Source: Candidatus Rifleibacteriota bacterium (lineage in GTDB: Bacteria > Riflebacteria > Ozemobacteria > Ozemobacterales > Ozemobacteraceae). Taken from it: a stretch of 21,040 bases of DNA. The DNA lies in assembly GCA_029564115.1 (NCBI GenBank), contig JAKQQP010000476.1:1-21040 (forward strand), given 5' to 3'. Made by a program: the position numbers and the translations under genes. Shown one piece after another: positions 1-9,234 of this stretch (position 1 is its first letter; each line of letters opens with the position of its first letter). Under the pieces are notes generated by a model that was given only the letters and a program-made list of their open reading frames with translations, made no database searches and was not told the origin of the DNA.

Positions 1-1680
1 CTGTGCCTTCTTGAGCATTTCTGCTGTTGGCAGTTTGATGATCAGCTCAGTTCGTTCATCGATTCGCTGTGCCTCAATCGTGCCGTGATGTCCTTCAATT
101 ATGGCCTGGCAGATCACCAGGCCAAGACCTGTTCCCTGCGCCTTTGTCGTGAACAGAGGTTCAAAAATATGCTCAGGCAGGCAGTCGAATCCTTTGCCGG
201 GGTCTTGTATTCTGATGCAGCAATGGTCTGTCAGAAGCTCGGTATGAATCCTCACTTTTTTGTCGGCAAGTTCCGCCATTGCGTCCTGAGCGTTTTTAAT
301 CAGGTTGTTGAAGACCTGATACATGGCTTTGAGGTCGATCATCAGGTTCATGTCAGAGTTGTCAGGGAAGTCGATTTCGAAGCCGATATCGCTGAAAGCA
401 GCCTGGTGAGCGAGAAAGTCTTTGATCTGAGCGATGAGTTCGCTGGCCGGGATTGCGGTTAACTGCGGCTGCGTTCGCCCTGTATAAGTACGGAGTGTGC
501 TGATGATGTCGCGGCATCTGCGCGTTTCTTCGAGAATCGCGTCGAAATCTTCAGGGGCAATGGCAGTTCCGCCCGCAGCAGCTTCTTTTAGCATGCCGGC
601 TGTGACGAGAATGGTGCCGAGAGGGTTGTTTATTTCGTGGGCAATGCCGGCCGAAAAACGGCCGAGTGCCGCCATTTTGTCTTTTTTAGCCAGTTCTTTT
701 TGAACTTCTATAAGACGGGCCTGAGCCGACGACAGCTCTCTGACCATCATATTGAAACTTCTGGCGACATTTTCGATTTCATAACCGCTGTTTTGCATCG
801 GCGGCTGATCGAGGGGAATTTCTTTCCAGTGACCTGCTGCAATCTGTTCGATGCCATGTTTTAGGGCACCAAGGGGCGCAAAAAGCTTTCTGCCAAGAAA
901 AAAACCAAGCAGCAGCAGGCCGATTACTTCCAGAAGAGCCAGGCGCAGCATCAGTTCGTCGACGAGACTGCGTGACAAAGTCGCTCTTTGAGCAGGGTAG
1001 CCAGTCATGATGTACTGCTCGTTACGGTGGTTGAATATTCTGATGCGGTAAAGGTTTTCATCTACCTGCATTTCATGAGTAATATTTTCGCGTGCGAGCT
1101 TCGTCAGATGCTCGAAGTCAGGGTTGAAACCTTTTGAAAACAATACTCCGGTAGAGTCGAAAAGGGCAAAGAACTCGGGAACTCCGTTTTCGAGAAGCGG
1201 GGTTCTGGCCATGCACAGGCTGACGTCGGGTTTTCCCGGAAAAGAAACCTTTGTCGCCAGATAGCCCTTGTAAGAGAAAGGGCCTGAATGAGCTATTCTT
1301 ACCGGAAATTCTGTCTGAAACTGCGGAACTGTAAAGGTTGGGTTAAAAAAAAACGTCGGCTTGCCGGCGATGAATATTTCCAGCCAGTCTGCCCCAAGTG
1401 CCGATTTTATTTTTTCGATGTGCCGCTGCTGGTTTGAGTGTGAATCTGCGAAAAAATCAGCGGCGGCAAGGGCTTCGGCAGTTTCGGCAGCCAGTCGGTC
1501 AAGAGTCTGCTGTTCTTCGGCGAGCTTTTTCACGAGCTGTTGCCTGAAGACCTCTAGTTTGCTCAGGTCTGAGCTGTCGAGTGAAAAACCGATACTTTGA
1601 GCAGCCCAGAACGAGACGACCGAAATAACTACGATCGTCAGCAGAGCAAAGCCTAAGGCTATTTTTATGCGTATTCCCAT
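1..1680 (-). CDS. Membrane-bound sensor histidine kinase (3' end at or beyond window edge)
   Basis: Reading the minus strand from the ATG at 1680 gives 560 codons open to the left edge. Seen: an N-terminal membrane helix (about residues 7-28), an extracytoplasmic region of about 215 residues starting with a coiled-coil-like stretch, a second helix (about 245-267), a HAMP linker, then a HisKA H-box with phospho-acceptor His348 in AHEINNP. The HATPase part has N463 in the N-box (NNLIKNAQDAM), a G1 box DPGKGF at 493-498, and an F/G2 region FEPLFTTKAQGTGLGL. These are the hallmarks of an active two-component kinase of the NtrB/ZraS-like HAMP type. The ligand is unknown and no response regulator lies in the window, so a partner may be encoded to the left. 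The frame reaches the usual end of a HATPase domain, so few residues are missing. No good Shine-Dalgarno precedes the ATG, so the start is tentative. Confidence 0.9.
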   Translation of the reverse strand, partial: MGIRIKIALGFALLTIVVISVVSFWAAQSIGFSLDSSDLSKLEVFRQQLVKKLAEEQQTLDRLAAETAEALAAADFFADSHSNQQRHIEKIKSALGADWLEIFIAGKPTFFFNPTFTVPQFQTEFPVRIAHSGPFSYKGYLATKVSFPGKPDVSLCMARTPLLENGVPEFFALFDSTGVLFSKGFNPDFEHLTKLARENITHEMQVDENLYRIRIFNHRNEQYIMTGYPAQRATLSRSLVDELMLRLALLEVIGLLLLGFFLGRKLFAPLGALKHGIEQIAAGHWKEIPLDQPPMQNSGYEIENVARSFNMMVRELSSAQARLIEVQKELAKKDKMAALGRFSAGIAHEINNPLGTILVTAGMLKEAAAGGTAIAPEDFDAILEETRRCRDIISTLRTYTGRTQPQLTAIPASELIAQIKDFLAHQAAFSDIGFEIDFPDNSDMNLMIDLKAMYQVFNNLIKNAQDAMAELADKKVRIHTELLTDHCCIRIQDPGKGFDCLPEHIFEPLFTTKAQGTGLGLVICQAIIEGHHGTIEAQRIDERTELIIKLPTAEMLKKAQ

Positions 1681-1748
1681 ACCGTCGCCGATATTCTACC
1701 CCAGACGGCGTCAGGATGTACAGTATAATCTGTCTGACAAAACGCCCG

Positions 1749-1803
1749 AAAAACCAACCGACGCGAACCTGCATGAATTACTTCATTCAGGCCGCGTCGG
1801 TTG
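1749..1803 (-). terminator. Strong terminator after tpiA
   Basis: An 11-bp perfect inverted repeat (1755-1765 with 1793-1803, CAACCGACGCG) encloses a second, nearly perfect stem (1768-1777 with 1782-1791, one mismatch). On the minus strand it is followed by GGTTTTT. It lies 23 bases past the tpiA stop codon, so it should end the gap-pgk-tpiA transcript before the histidine kinase gene. The long two-part stem could also protect the mRNA 3' end. Confidence 0.85.
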
Positions 1804-1825
1804 AATTTTACTTAACCTGAGCCGA

Positions 1826-2578
1826 TCAGAACCTGGTCAGTTTTGCAAAAGAATCGGCCTCGAGGCTGGCTCCGCCAACCAATGCGCCGTCTATGCCTTC
1901 CTGTTCCATGTAAGTGCTGACGTTTTCAGGTTTTACCGAACCACCGTAGAGTATGCGAACTTTGGCGGCAGTTTCACTGCCAAAGCGACTGTGAATGAAT
2001 TCGCGAATCAGGGCAATGGCTTCTTTGGCATCTTTGGTAGTGGCATTTTTGCCGGTGCCAATGGCCCATACCGGCTCATAGGCGATTACAATGCCGCGGA
2101 CATGCTGTTCGGAAACGCCGGCCAGACCTTTTTCGAGCTGGTTGAGAATTACCTGGTCGGTCAGGCTTTTTTCACGCTCTTCAAGCTTTTCACCGACGCA
2201 AAGAACCGGAATCAGTCCTTTGGCAAAAGCGGCCAGAACCTTTTTGTTGATGAGCTCGTCGGATTCGCCAAATACCCAGCGCCGTTCAGAATGACCGAGA
2301 ATGACGAATTCGCAGTTCAAATCTTTGAGCATTGCCGGTGAAACTTCGCCGGTAAAAGCGCCCTTTTCTTCGAAATACATGTTCTGGGCACCAAGCAGCA
2401 CCTTGCTGCCTTCGCGCCCCTGGTCGACAGCGTTGATGAGTGTAAAAGGCGGGCAGACAAGCACGTCAACGTCTTTTAGATCGGCTATTTTCGGCAAAAG
2501 CTCGGCCATAAAGGTTTTGGCTTCCTGGGTTGTCTTGTGCATCTTCCAGTTGGCGGCTATTAAAGGTCGTCTGCTCAT
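1826..2578 (-). CDS. tpiA: Triosephosphate isomerase
   Basis: A 250-residue cytosolic TIM barrel, the usual length, interconverting dihydroxyacetone phosphate and glyceraldehyde 3-phosphate. Seen: substrate-binding Asn10 and Lys12 in AANWKMHK, the electrophile His96 in GHSERR, the catalytic base Glu168 in AYEPVWAIGTG with flexible loop 6 after it, and the phosphate-binding GGSVKPEN and GALVGGASL segments near the C-terminus. Its ATG overlaps the pgk stop codon (ATGA, 2575-2578), so translation is probably coupled to pgk. It is the last gene of the cluster, followed by a strong terminator. All key residues are present, so I take it as fully functional. Confidence 0.98.
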   Translation of the reverse strand: MSRRPLIAANWKMHKTTQEAKTFMAELLPKIADLKDVDVLVCPPFTLINAVDQGREGSKVLLGAQNMYFEEKGAFTGEVSPAMLKDLNCEFVILGHSERRWVFGESDELINKKVLAAFAKGLIPVLCVGEKLEEREKSLTDQVILNQLEKGLAGVSEQHVRGIVIAYEPVWAIGTGKNATTKDAKEAIALIREFIHSRFGSETAAKVRILYGGSVKPENVSTYMEQEGIDGALVGGASLEADSFAKLTRF

Positions 2579-3786
2579 TTTACTGCTCCCTGTGTGAGAT
2601 TGTTGATATTGCGTGAAAAAATTTCGATACCGGGAAGCGTCTGCCCTTCGAGAAATTCAAGGCAGGCACCACCACCGGTCGAAACATGTGAAACTTTGTC
2701 GGCTGCGCCCATCTGCTCGACGGCTGCAACTGAATCTCCACCCCCGACAACCGTCGTGGCTTTGAGATCTGCAAGCATTTCGGCAACTTTGCGGGTGCCA
2801 ACATCAAAGGGCTTGGTTTCAAAAACGCCCATCGGCCCATTCCAGAGAACGGTTTTGGCGGTTTTCAGTTCGGCCGCGAAGGCTTCTATGGTTTTGGGTC
2901 CAATGTCGAGACCAAGCTCATTTTCGGGTATGCTGTCGATGGCAACTGTTTTAACTGCAGTGCCTTCTTTTATCTCGGTGGCGGTAACCACGTCGACGGG
3001 CAGCAGCAACTTGCGTCCCGATGCCTTCGCTTTTTCGATCAGCTTGAGGGCGAGTTCGAGCTTGTCGTGTTCGCAGAGTGATTTCCCGATGTTGTAGCCC
3101 TGAGCCTTGAGAAAGGTGAAAGCCATGCCGCCGCCGATCAGAAGCGAGTCTACTTTTTCGAGAAGGTTTTCGATGACCAGAATCTTGTCGCTGACCTTGG
3201 CACCGCCCATGATTGCCACAAGAGGGCGATCAGGAGAAGTGGTGACCTTGCTCAGATAGTTGATTTCTTTTTCCATGAGAAAGCCGGCATAGGCGGGAAG
3301 CGTGTCGGCAATGCCGGCGGTCGAAGCGTGGGCGCGGTGGGCGGTGCCGAAGGCATCACTCACGAAGATATCGCCCAGAGAAGCAAGAGCTTTGGCAAAA
3401 GTCGGGTCGTTCTTTTCTTCTTCGTTGTGGAAGCGAAGATTTTCGAGCAGCGCCACATCACCATTTTTCAGGCTGCTGACGACTGCGGCGGCTTTTTCGC
3501 CGATGCAGTCTTCGGCAAAATTGACAGGTTTGCCCAGCAGGTTGCCGAGGTGGGCGACCAGGGATTTAAGAGAATATTTGGCAACGGGCTGCCCTTTGGG
3601 GCGGCCAAGATGACTCATGATTATAGCGCGCCCGCCATTGTCGGTGATGTGACGAATGGTTGGCACGGCCATTCTTATGCGGGTGTCGTCGGTGATTTTC
3701 AGGTTTTCATCGAGCGGAACATTGAAATCGACACGAATAAGCACTTTGCGACCGGCGAAATCAATATCTTTGATGGTTCGAAACAT
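2575..3786 (-). CDS. pgk: Phosphoglycerate kinase
   Basis: 403 residues, a standard length. It transfers phosphate from 1,3-bisphosphoglycerate to ADP in glycolysis. Seen: RVDFNVP and SHLGRPKG near the N-terminus (3-phosphoglycerate-binding basic patch), [14 protein letters not shown], the LENLRF segment, WNGPMGVFE and the nucleotide-binding [11 protein letters not shown] / [13 protein letters not shown] segments at the C-terminus. A clean Shine-Dalgarno AGGAGG sits a few bases before the ATG. It overlaps tpiA by 4 bases and follows gap after a terminator/promoter-like segment, so it may be expressed both by read-through from gap and from its own promoter. Confidence 0.98.
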   Translation of the reverse strand: MFRTIKDIDFAGRKVLIRVDFNVPLDENLKITDDTRIRMAVPTIRHITDNGGRAIIMSHLGRPKGQPVAKYSLKSLVAHLGNLLGKPVNFAEDCIGEKAAAVVSSLKNGDVALLENLRFHNEEEKNDPTFAKALASLGDIFVSDAFGTAHRAHASTAGIADTLPAYAGFLMEKEINYLSKVTTSPDRPLVAIMGGAKVSDKILVIENLLEKVDSLLIGGGMAFTFLKAQGYNIGKSLCEHDKLELALKLIEKAKASGRKLLLPVDVVTATEIKEGTAVKTVAIDSIPENELGLDIGPKTIEAFAAELKTAKTVLWNGPMGVFETKPFDVGTRKVAEMLADLKATTVVGGGDSVAAVEQMGAADKVSHVSTGGGACLEFLEGQTLPGIEIFSRNINNLTQGAVK

Positions 3787-3813
3787 TCTAACCTCCTGAT
3801 GGGGTGAAAGAGA

Positions 3814-3842
3814 ATTATAACGTAAAAAAGAAAAACAGAGAA
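3814..3842 (-). promoter_or_regulatory. Possible internal promoter for pgk-tpiA
   Basis: On the minus strand a perfect TATAAT (3819-3814) follows the T-tract of the gap terminator and lies about 27 bases upstream of the pgk start codon. With a 17-bp spacer the -35 position reads TTCTCT (3842-3837), a weak match located inside the terminator stem. This would give pgk-tpiA a start site independent of gap. The strength is uncertain because the -35 is poor. Confidence 0.4.
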
Positions 3843-3870
3843 CCCTCTAATTGTTGCAGGATTCTCTGTT
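3824..3870 (-). terminator. Terminator after gap
   Basis: Inverted repeat AACAGAGAA (3834-3842) with TTCTCTGTT (3862-3870), extended by three more pairs beyond one mismatch. On the minus strand it is followed by TTTTTCTTTTTT. It lies 28 bases past the gap stop codon and before pgk, so it should cut down read-through and let gap be made in excess of pgk-tpiA. Confidence 0.8.
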
Positions 3871-3898
3871 TGTTATTCAAAATCTGCTGGAAACCGGT

Positions 3899-4918
<1,020 letters not shown>

Positions 4919-4953
4919 TTAGTTTTTTGAGTATCGGGTTGTGAAAAATTAGA

Positions 4954-4995
4954 CAAAGAAAAAGCGATGCCCCTTTTTTTACTTTGGGGCACCGC
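4954..4995 (-). terminator. Terminator after cmk-rpsA
   Basis: A 10-bp stem (4964-4973 with 4986-4995; as minus-strand RNA all pairs form, one being G-U) with an A-rich loop, followed on the minus strand by TTTTTCTTTG. It lies about 105 bases past the cmk-rpsA stop codon and just upstream of gap. Between the stop codon and this terminator there is another GC-rich imperfect hairpin (about 5070-5097) without a T-tract. Confidence 0.75.
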
Positions 4996-5099
4996 CTCTT
5001 GTCAAGCACGAATTTATTCCTGGTTTTACCGCCGTTCAACGAGCAACAGGTTAAATCAGCTGCTGCCTCGCTGAGCCGCCGGCATTTTCCCGGCCCGGC

Positions 5100-7808
5100 T
5101 TACTTGTCGAGCTGTGACTTGAAAGATTCAAGCTGGGCTTTGAGCAGGTCGCCGATTGTATCTGAGAAACCTGTTTCAGATTCAGCCTGATATTTCTTGA
5201 GTTCCTTGGCATCGCTGTCCATGTTGGCTTCTTTGATAGAGAGCTTCAGGCGGCGATTTTTGCGGTCGAGTTCGAGAACTTTGAAGGTCACGGTGTCGCC
5301 CTGTTTAACAACTTCAGAGGGGCTGTTGACGCGCTGTGCCGAGAGCTGAGAAATGTGAACGAAACCGGTAACGCCTTCGGTGACTTCGACTTCAACGCCG
5401 TTGTCGAGCAGTGCTGAAACAGTGCCCTGATGGACGCTGTCTTTGCTGTATTTGCGTTCGACGTCTTTCCAGGGGTCATCCTGCATGCGGCGGAGAGAGA
5501 GACCGATTTTCTGTTTGTTCTTGTCGATTTCGTAGACCATGACGGTAACCTGGTCGCCGACTTTGAGGGCTTCGGCCGGGGCTTCGACGTCATTCTGCCA
5601 TGAGAATTCAGAAACGTGCAGCAGGCCTTCGAGACCGTTTTCGAGCTGAATGAAAGCACCGTAGGGAACGAGGTTTTTAACGACGCCGGTAACCTGATCA
5701 CCGATTTTGTATTCGTATTCAACTCTTTCCCAGGGGTCGGTGGTAGTCTGTTTCAGACCAAGCGACAGTCTGTGATTGGCAGTGTCGATGTTGAGAATTT
5801 TGACCTTGATTTCCTGGCCCTTTTCAAGGACTTCTTTGGGGTGGTTTACTTTTTTGACCCAGTCCATGTCAGAGACATGCAGCAGACCTTCAACGCCCTG
5901 TGCGATTTCGATGAAAGCGCCGAAATCAGTCATGTTGTTTACTTTACCGGTTACCACGTCACCGATTTTGTAGTTCGAGGTGACCTGTTCCCACGGGTGG
6001 GGAAGAACTTCTTTGTAAGACAGAGAAATGCGCTTCTTGTCTTTGTCGATTTCTTTGACCACGATATCGATTTCGTCACCGGTCTTGACGACTTCGCTGG
6101 GGTGTTTGATGTTTCTGGCCCATGACAGGTCAGAGATGTGAACCAGGCCTTCGACGCCTTCTTCGAGTTCAACAAAAGCACCGAAATCCATGAGGTTTTT
6201 AACCTTACCATGATATTTCTGGCCAACTTTATAGCGGTTATCAACGGTTTCCCATGGATTGTCGCGTTTCTGTTTGAGGCCGAGGCTGATTTTGCCTTTT
6301 TCTACGTCCATTTTCAGAATCTTGGCTTCGATTTCTTCGCCCGGCTGAACAACTTCGCGGGGGTTGGAAATCACTGACCAGCTGAGGTCGTTGCGATGAA
6401 CGAGGCCTTCCACGCCGTCGCCGAGATCGACGAATGCGCCGTATTCAACGATTCTTGATACAGTACCTTTGATGACGTCATCAACTTTGTACTGTTCAAA
6501 AATTTCATTTTTGCGTTTGTCACGAACTTTGTCAAGAATGGCACGTTCTGATACGACGACGTTCTTGCGGCGGCGGTCGAATTCAGTGACCAGCATCGGG
6601 AAAGTCTGACCAATGCTTTCTTTGGCGTTCTTGCCATGTGACAGCTGACTCTGGGGGAGGAACGCTCTTACGCCCATGATGCTGACGTTGTAACCGCCTT
6701 TGATGCGTTCTTTAACAATGCCTTCGATCGGGGTTTTGTTTTTGAAGGCTTCGTCGATATCATCCCATGAACCGAGTTCCTGGGCACGACGGAAAGAAAG
6801 AAGCAGCTGGCCGTGGCCATCGTCAACCTTCTTGACGTAAACCTTGATTTCGTCGCCGACGTTGTATTTTGACTCTTCGCCGTCAAATTCGTCGATCGGA
6901 ATAATACCATCCGATTTGTAGCCGAGATCGACATACATACCGCTCTGGTTCTTCTCGATAACGGTGCCGGTAACAATGGCTCCCCTGGAGATTGTTCGGA
7001 ACTCACTGTTCAGCGCTTCCTCCATCGTCATCTGATTTTCGTTGTCGCTTTCAGCCTGTTCCTGGTGAGTGTTTTTAACTTCGGTCATACGTTCCTCCAT
7101 TGGGATCAACTTGTCCCGGGTATTAGTTACGATTATGATAATCCGCTCGATAACCTGGTCGATGGTTAAAGCGGTGGTATCCAGATATACGGCTCCGTCT
7201 GCCTGTTTGAGCGGAGCAAATTCACGGTTGGAGTCATACTCGTCGCGTTTGGCGATTTCGTCTTTGAGCGTTTCGAGGTCGGCCTCAAAACCCTTTTCAT
7301 GCAGGTCGTGAAGACGGCGTTTCGCTCTTTCTTCGATCGAAGCAGTAAGAAAAATTTTGGTTCTGGCTTCGGGGAAGACAACCGAGCCAATATCGCGCCC
7401 GTCTACTACCCATTTGCCTTTGCTGCCTATTTTTCGCTGCAGTTCGGTCATGCATTCACGAACGCCCTGATCGGCTGCTATGGCCGAAACATTGCGAGCC
7501 ACTTCGGGTTTTCGGATTTCGTCAGTGACTTCGATATCCTTGAGGAAAACGCGTGGCTGCGATGAACCTTTGCCGGTTTCAAAACGCAGACCGCAGGTCT
7601 CGGCAATGTGCCGCAGGGCTTTTTTGTCGTTAAAATCGACGGTTTCCTGCAGAGCCTTCAAGGTTACAGCACGATACATGGCGCCGGTATCGAGATAGCC
7701 GTAACCGAGCTTGTCGGCGGCCATTCTGGCAACGGTACTTTTGCCGGCCCCGGCGGGACCGTCGATGGCTACCAAATCACAAAAACCTGTCTGACTGGGC
7801 GAATGCAA
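5100..7808 (-). CDS. cmk-rpsA: Fused cytidylate kinase - ribosomal protein S1
   Basis: 902 residues in one open frame. Residues 1-228 are (d)CMP kinase: P-loop DGPAGAGKST (16-25), DTGAMYRA (40-47), VVDGRDIGSVVFPEA (134-148) and the NMP-kinase segment RDEYDSNREFAPL. It would phosphorylate CMP/dCMP with ATP. Residues about 276-860 hold seven S1 (OB-fold) repeats (starting near 276, 361, 445, 530, 617, 704 and 791). The first two resemble the ribosome-anchoring S1 pair and the rest the RNA-binding repeats, so this is the 30S protein S1. E. coli S1 has six repeats. The start is TTG at 7808-7806, since no in-frame ATG/GTG lies close upstream. A complete ribosome-binding site plus in-frame ATG at codon 241 suggests S1 can also be made alone. 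cmk and rpsA are neighbours in many genomes, which fits a fusion. A sequencing frameshift joining two genes is the main alternative. Confidence 0.93.
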   Translation of the reverse strand: MHSPSQTGFCDLVAIDGPAGAGKSTVARMAADKLGYGYLDTGAMYRAVTLKALQETVDFNDKKALRHIAETCGLRFETGKGSSQPRVFLKDIEVTDEIRKPEVARNVSAIAADQGVRECMTELQRKIGSKGKWVVDGRDIGSVVFPEARTKIFLTASIEERAKRRLHDLHEKGFEADLETLKDEIAKRDEYDSNREFAPLKQADGAVYLDTTALTIDQVIERIIIIVTNTRDKLIPMEERMTEVKNTHQEQAESDNENQMTMEEALNSEFRTISRGAIVTGTVIEKNQSGMYVDLGYKSDGIIPIDEFDGEESKYNVGDEIKVYVKKVDDGHGQLLLSFRRAQELGSWDDIDEAFKNKTPIEGIVKERIKGGYNVSIMGVRAFLPQSQLSHGKNAKESIGQTFPMLVTEFDRRRKNVVVSERAILDKVRDKRKNEIFEQYKVDDVIKGTVSRIVEYGAFVDLGDGVEGLVHRNDLSWSVISNPREVVQPGEEIEAKILKMDVEKGKISLGLKQKRDNPWETVDNRYKVGQKYHGKVKNLMDFGAFVELEEGVEGLVHISDLSWARNIKHPSEVVKTGDEIDIVVKEIDKDKKRISLSYKEVLPHPWEQVTSNYKIGDVVTGKVNNMTDFGAFIEIAQGVEGLLHVSDMDWVKKVNHPKEVLEKGQEIKVKILNIDTANHRLSLGLKQTTTDPWERVEYEYKIGDQVTGVVKNLVPYGAFIQLENGLEGLLHVSEFSWQNDVEAPAEALKVGDQVTVMVYEIDKNKQKIGLSLRRMQDDPWKDVERKYSKDSVHQGTVSALLDNGVEVEVTEGVTGFVHISQLSAQRVNSPSEVVKQGDTVTFKVLELDRKNRRLKLSIKEANMDSDAKELKKYQAESETGFSDTIGDLLKAQLESFKSQLDK
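7086..7098 (-). promoter_or_regulatory. Internal ribosome-binding site and start codon for S1
   Basis: On the minus strand GGAGG (7098-7094) is followed after 5 bases by ATG (7088-7086), in frame as codon 241 of the fusion. It lies in the linker right after the kinase domain and before the first S1 repeat. Spacing and sequence match the best Shine-Dalgarno sites elsewhere in the window (cyuA, hppA), so a free 662-residue S1 may be produced. Confidence 0.6.
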
Positions 7809-7836
7809 AACCTTTGAGGGACTCCTATGAACTCGC

Positions 7837-7856
7837 CGGTTCGAAATTGAGAACCG
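7837..7856 (-). promoter_or_regulatory. Short hairpin in the cmk-rpsA leader
   Basis: Inverted repeat CGGTTC (7837-7842) with GAACCG (7851-7856), an 8-base loop and no T-tract, between the predicted promoter and the TTG start. It could be a structure for control of S1 synthesis, since E. coli S1 represses its own mRNA through leader structure. This is inference only. Confidence 0.3.
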
Positions 7857-7869
7857 ACTAATGGGCGAT

Positions 7870-7898
7870 ATCGTACACTATTTTTTTTCTTTATGCAA
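7870..7898 (-). promoter_or_regulatory. Candidate promoter of cmk-rpsA
   Basis: On the minus strand TTGCAT (7898-7893), a 17-base A-rich spacer, then TACGAT (7875-7870). It is a moderate sigma-70-type match lying about 60 bases upstream of the start codon, in the gap between aroA and cmk. The A/T-rich inverted repeat around 7882-7906 overlaps the -35 and spacer. Confidence 0.4.
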
Positions 7899-7941
7899 GA
7901 AAAAAAGTGGCGGTATAGAGCAAGTTCTTGAACTCGTTAAT

Positions 7942-9234
7942 TCACTTTCGGGCGCAGTGTTTGTAAATGTCGAAAAACGTCGGAAACGAAATTTTTACGC
8001 AGTCAGGATTTTTTAGCTTCAGACCTTTTTGGCTGTGAGCGGCTAAAATTGTAAAAGCCATTGCCAGACGGTGATCGCCAGCTGGGTCCAGCTCGACGCG
8101 CTCTGATATTGATGAATTGCCGGCTATTCTGAAGCCATCCGGCATTTCGTCGCAGACGACTCCGGCTTTTTTTAGATTTGTCGTCAGAACTCTGATTCTG
8201 TCACTTTCCTTGTTTCTGAGTTCGCCGGCACCAACGACTGAGGATTCGCTCCCGGCAAAAGCCATGGCTACAGCAAGTGCGGGCAGTTCATCGATCAGCC
8301 CCGGAACTTCAGCGGCGGCAATATGGATTCCGCGCAATCTCTGTCCTTTGACTGTCAGTCTGCCGCGTGTCTCCCAATTGTTGTCGGGGGTGGTGGTGAT
8401 CTCTATGTCTGCTCCCATGCGTTTAAGTATGTCGAGAAAACCTGTCCGACCGGAATTGAGAAGAACATTTTCGATTTCGATGCAGCTTCCGGGAAAAATC
8501 GCGGCAGTTACGGCAAGAAATGCGGCGCTGCTGATATCGCCCGGAATATCGAACTGGTAATTGCCCTGCAGATCAGCGGGCCCGGCGAGTTCTGTCTGGC
8601 CTTCAGAAAAATGTATTGGTACACCGAGGCTGCGGAGAAGTATTTCGGTATGGTTGCGGCTTGGAAATGGCTCAATAACACTGGTGATGCCATCGGCACT
8701 CAGAGCTGCCAGCAGAATGGCCGATTTTACCTGGGCCGAATTGTATCTGTTCTGAAAACGAATGGCCCGTAACCCGGGGCTTTTGCTGATCGTAATTGGC
8801 AAGGTTCTGCCGTTTTCGCTGCAAATGTTCGCTCCCATCTCTGCCAGGGGGGCAATGACCCGGGCCATTGGTCGAGAAGAAAGTGAGGCGTCGCCGCTCA
8901 GGCGATAACTGCCGTTACGGGATGCAAGAATTCCGCAGATCAGCCGGGCAGTCGTTCCGGAGTTGCCGCAATCCACAGTTGTCGGCGAAGATGTCGCGAT
9001 GTCAGGAATCTTGCCAGGCCCTGTAAGCTCGATCCCGTCATGGGTGCGCAGAATTTTGACGCCCAGCTGCTCGACTGCCCTGATACTGGTATTGATATCT
9101 TCGCAGTCAGAAAGATTGGCCAGATGCAACCGCCCATGCAATAGAAGCGAAATGAGCACCAATCTGTGGGAAAGAGATTTGTCACCCGGCAGACAAAGTC
9201 TGCCATTGAACCCGGAGAGTGGCTCAAGAAGCAT
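7942..9234 (-). CDS. aroA: 3-phosphoshikimate 1-carboxyvinyltransferase (EPSP synthase)
   Basis: 430 residues, the usual length. It joins shikimate 3-phosphate and phosphoenolpyruvate in the shikimate pathway to aromatic amino acids. Seen: LPGDKSLSHR with Lys19, Ser20 and Arg24, the phosphoenolpyruvate loop DCGNSGTTARL (88-98), GDASLSSRPM, NSAQVKSAILLA (165-176), Asp315 in LIDELPALAV, Glu343 in KESDRI, and DHRLAMAF (387-394). All active-site residues expected of the family are present. The start overlaps the 3' end of the upstream cysteine desulfidase gene by 11 bases, so the two are one transcription unit and likely coupled. The Shine-Dalgarno is weak, which fits coupling. Confidence 0.96.
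   Translation of the reverse strand: MLLEPLSGFNGRLCLPGDKSLSHRLVLISLLLHGRLHLANLSDCEDINTSIRAVEQLGVKILRTHDGIELTGPGKIPDIATSSPTTVDCGNSGTTARLICGILASRNGSYRLSGDASLSSRPMARVIAPLAEMGANICSENGRTLPITISKSPGLRAIRFQNRYNSAQVKSAILLAALSADGITSVIEPFPSRNHTEILLRSLGVPIHFSEGQTELAGPADLQGNYQFDIPGDISSAAFLAVTAAIFPGSCIEIENVLLNSGRTGFLDILKRMGADIEITTTPDNNWETRGRLTVKGQRLRGIHIAAAEVPGLIDELPALAVAMAFAGSESSVVGAGELRNKESDRIRVLTTNLKKAGVVCDEMPDGFRIAGNSSISERVELDPAGDHRLAMAFTILAAHSQKGLKLKNPDCVKISFPTFFDIYKHCARK

Noticed and set aside
1710..1735. ACAG-TATAAT-CTGT palindrome upstream of the histidine kinase gene, considered as an operator or promoter.
   Set aside because: On the minus strand TATACT could be a -10 box, but no acceptable -35 lies at 16-18 bases, and a 4-bp palindrome arm is too short to claim as an operator.
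5616..6125. A 169-codon open frame on the plus strand, opposite the S1 repeats.
   Set aside because: It mirrors the conserved repeats of rpsA on the other strand and has no family features. The same applies to other long antisense frames, such as 17553-18218 opposite the PhnD-like gene and 3328-3807 opposite pgk.
7882..7906. Perfect 10-bp A/T-only inverted repeat, considered as a terminator after aroA.
   Set aside because: The stem has only one G-C pair and would be too weak to end transcription. It overlaps the candidate cmk-rpsA promoter, where A-tracts are expected. aroA may simply read through into cmk-rpsA.
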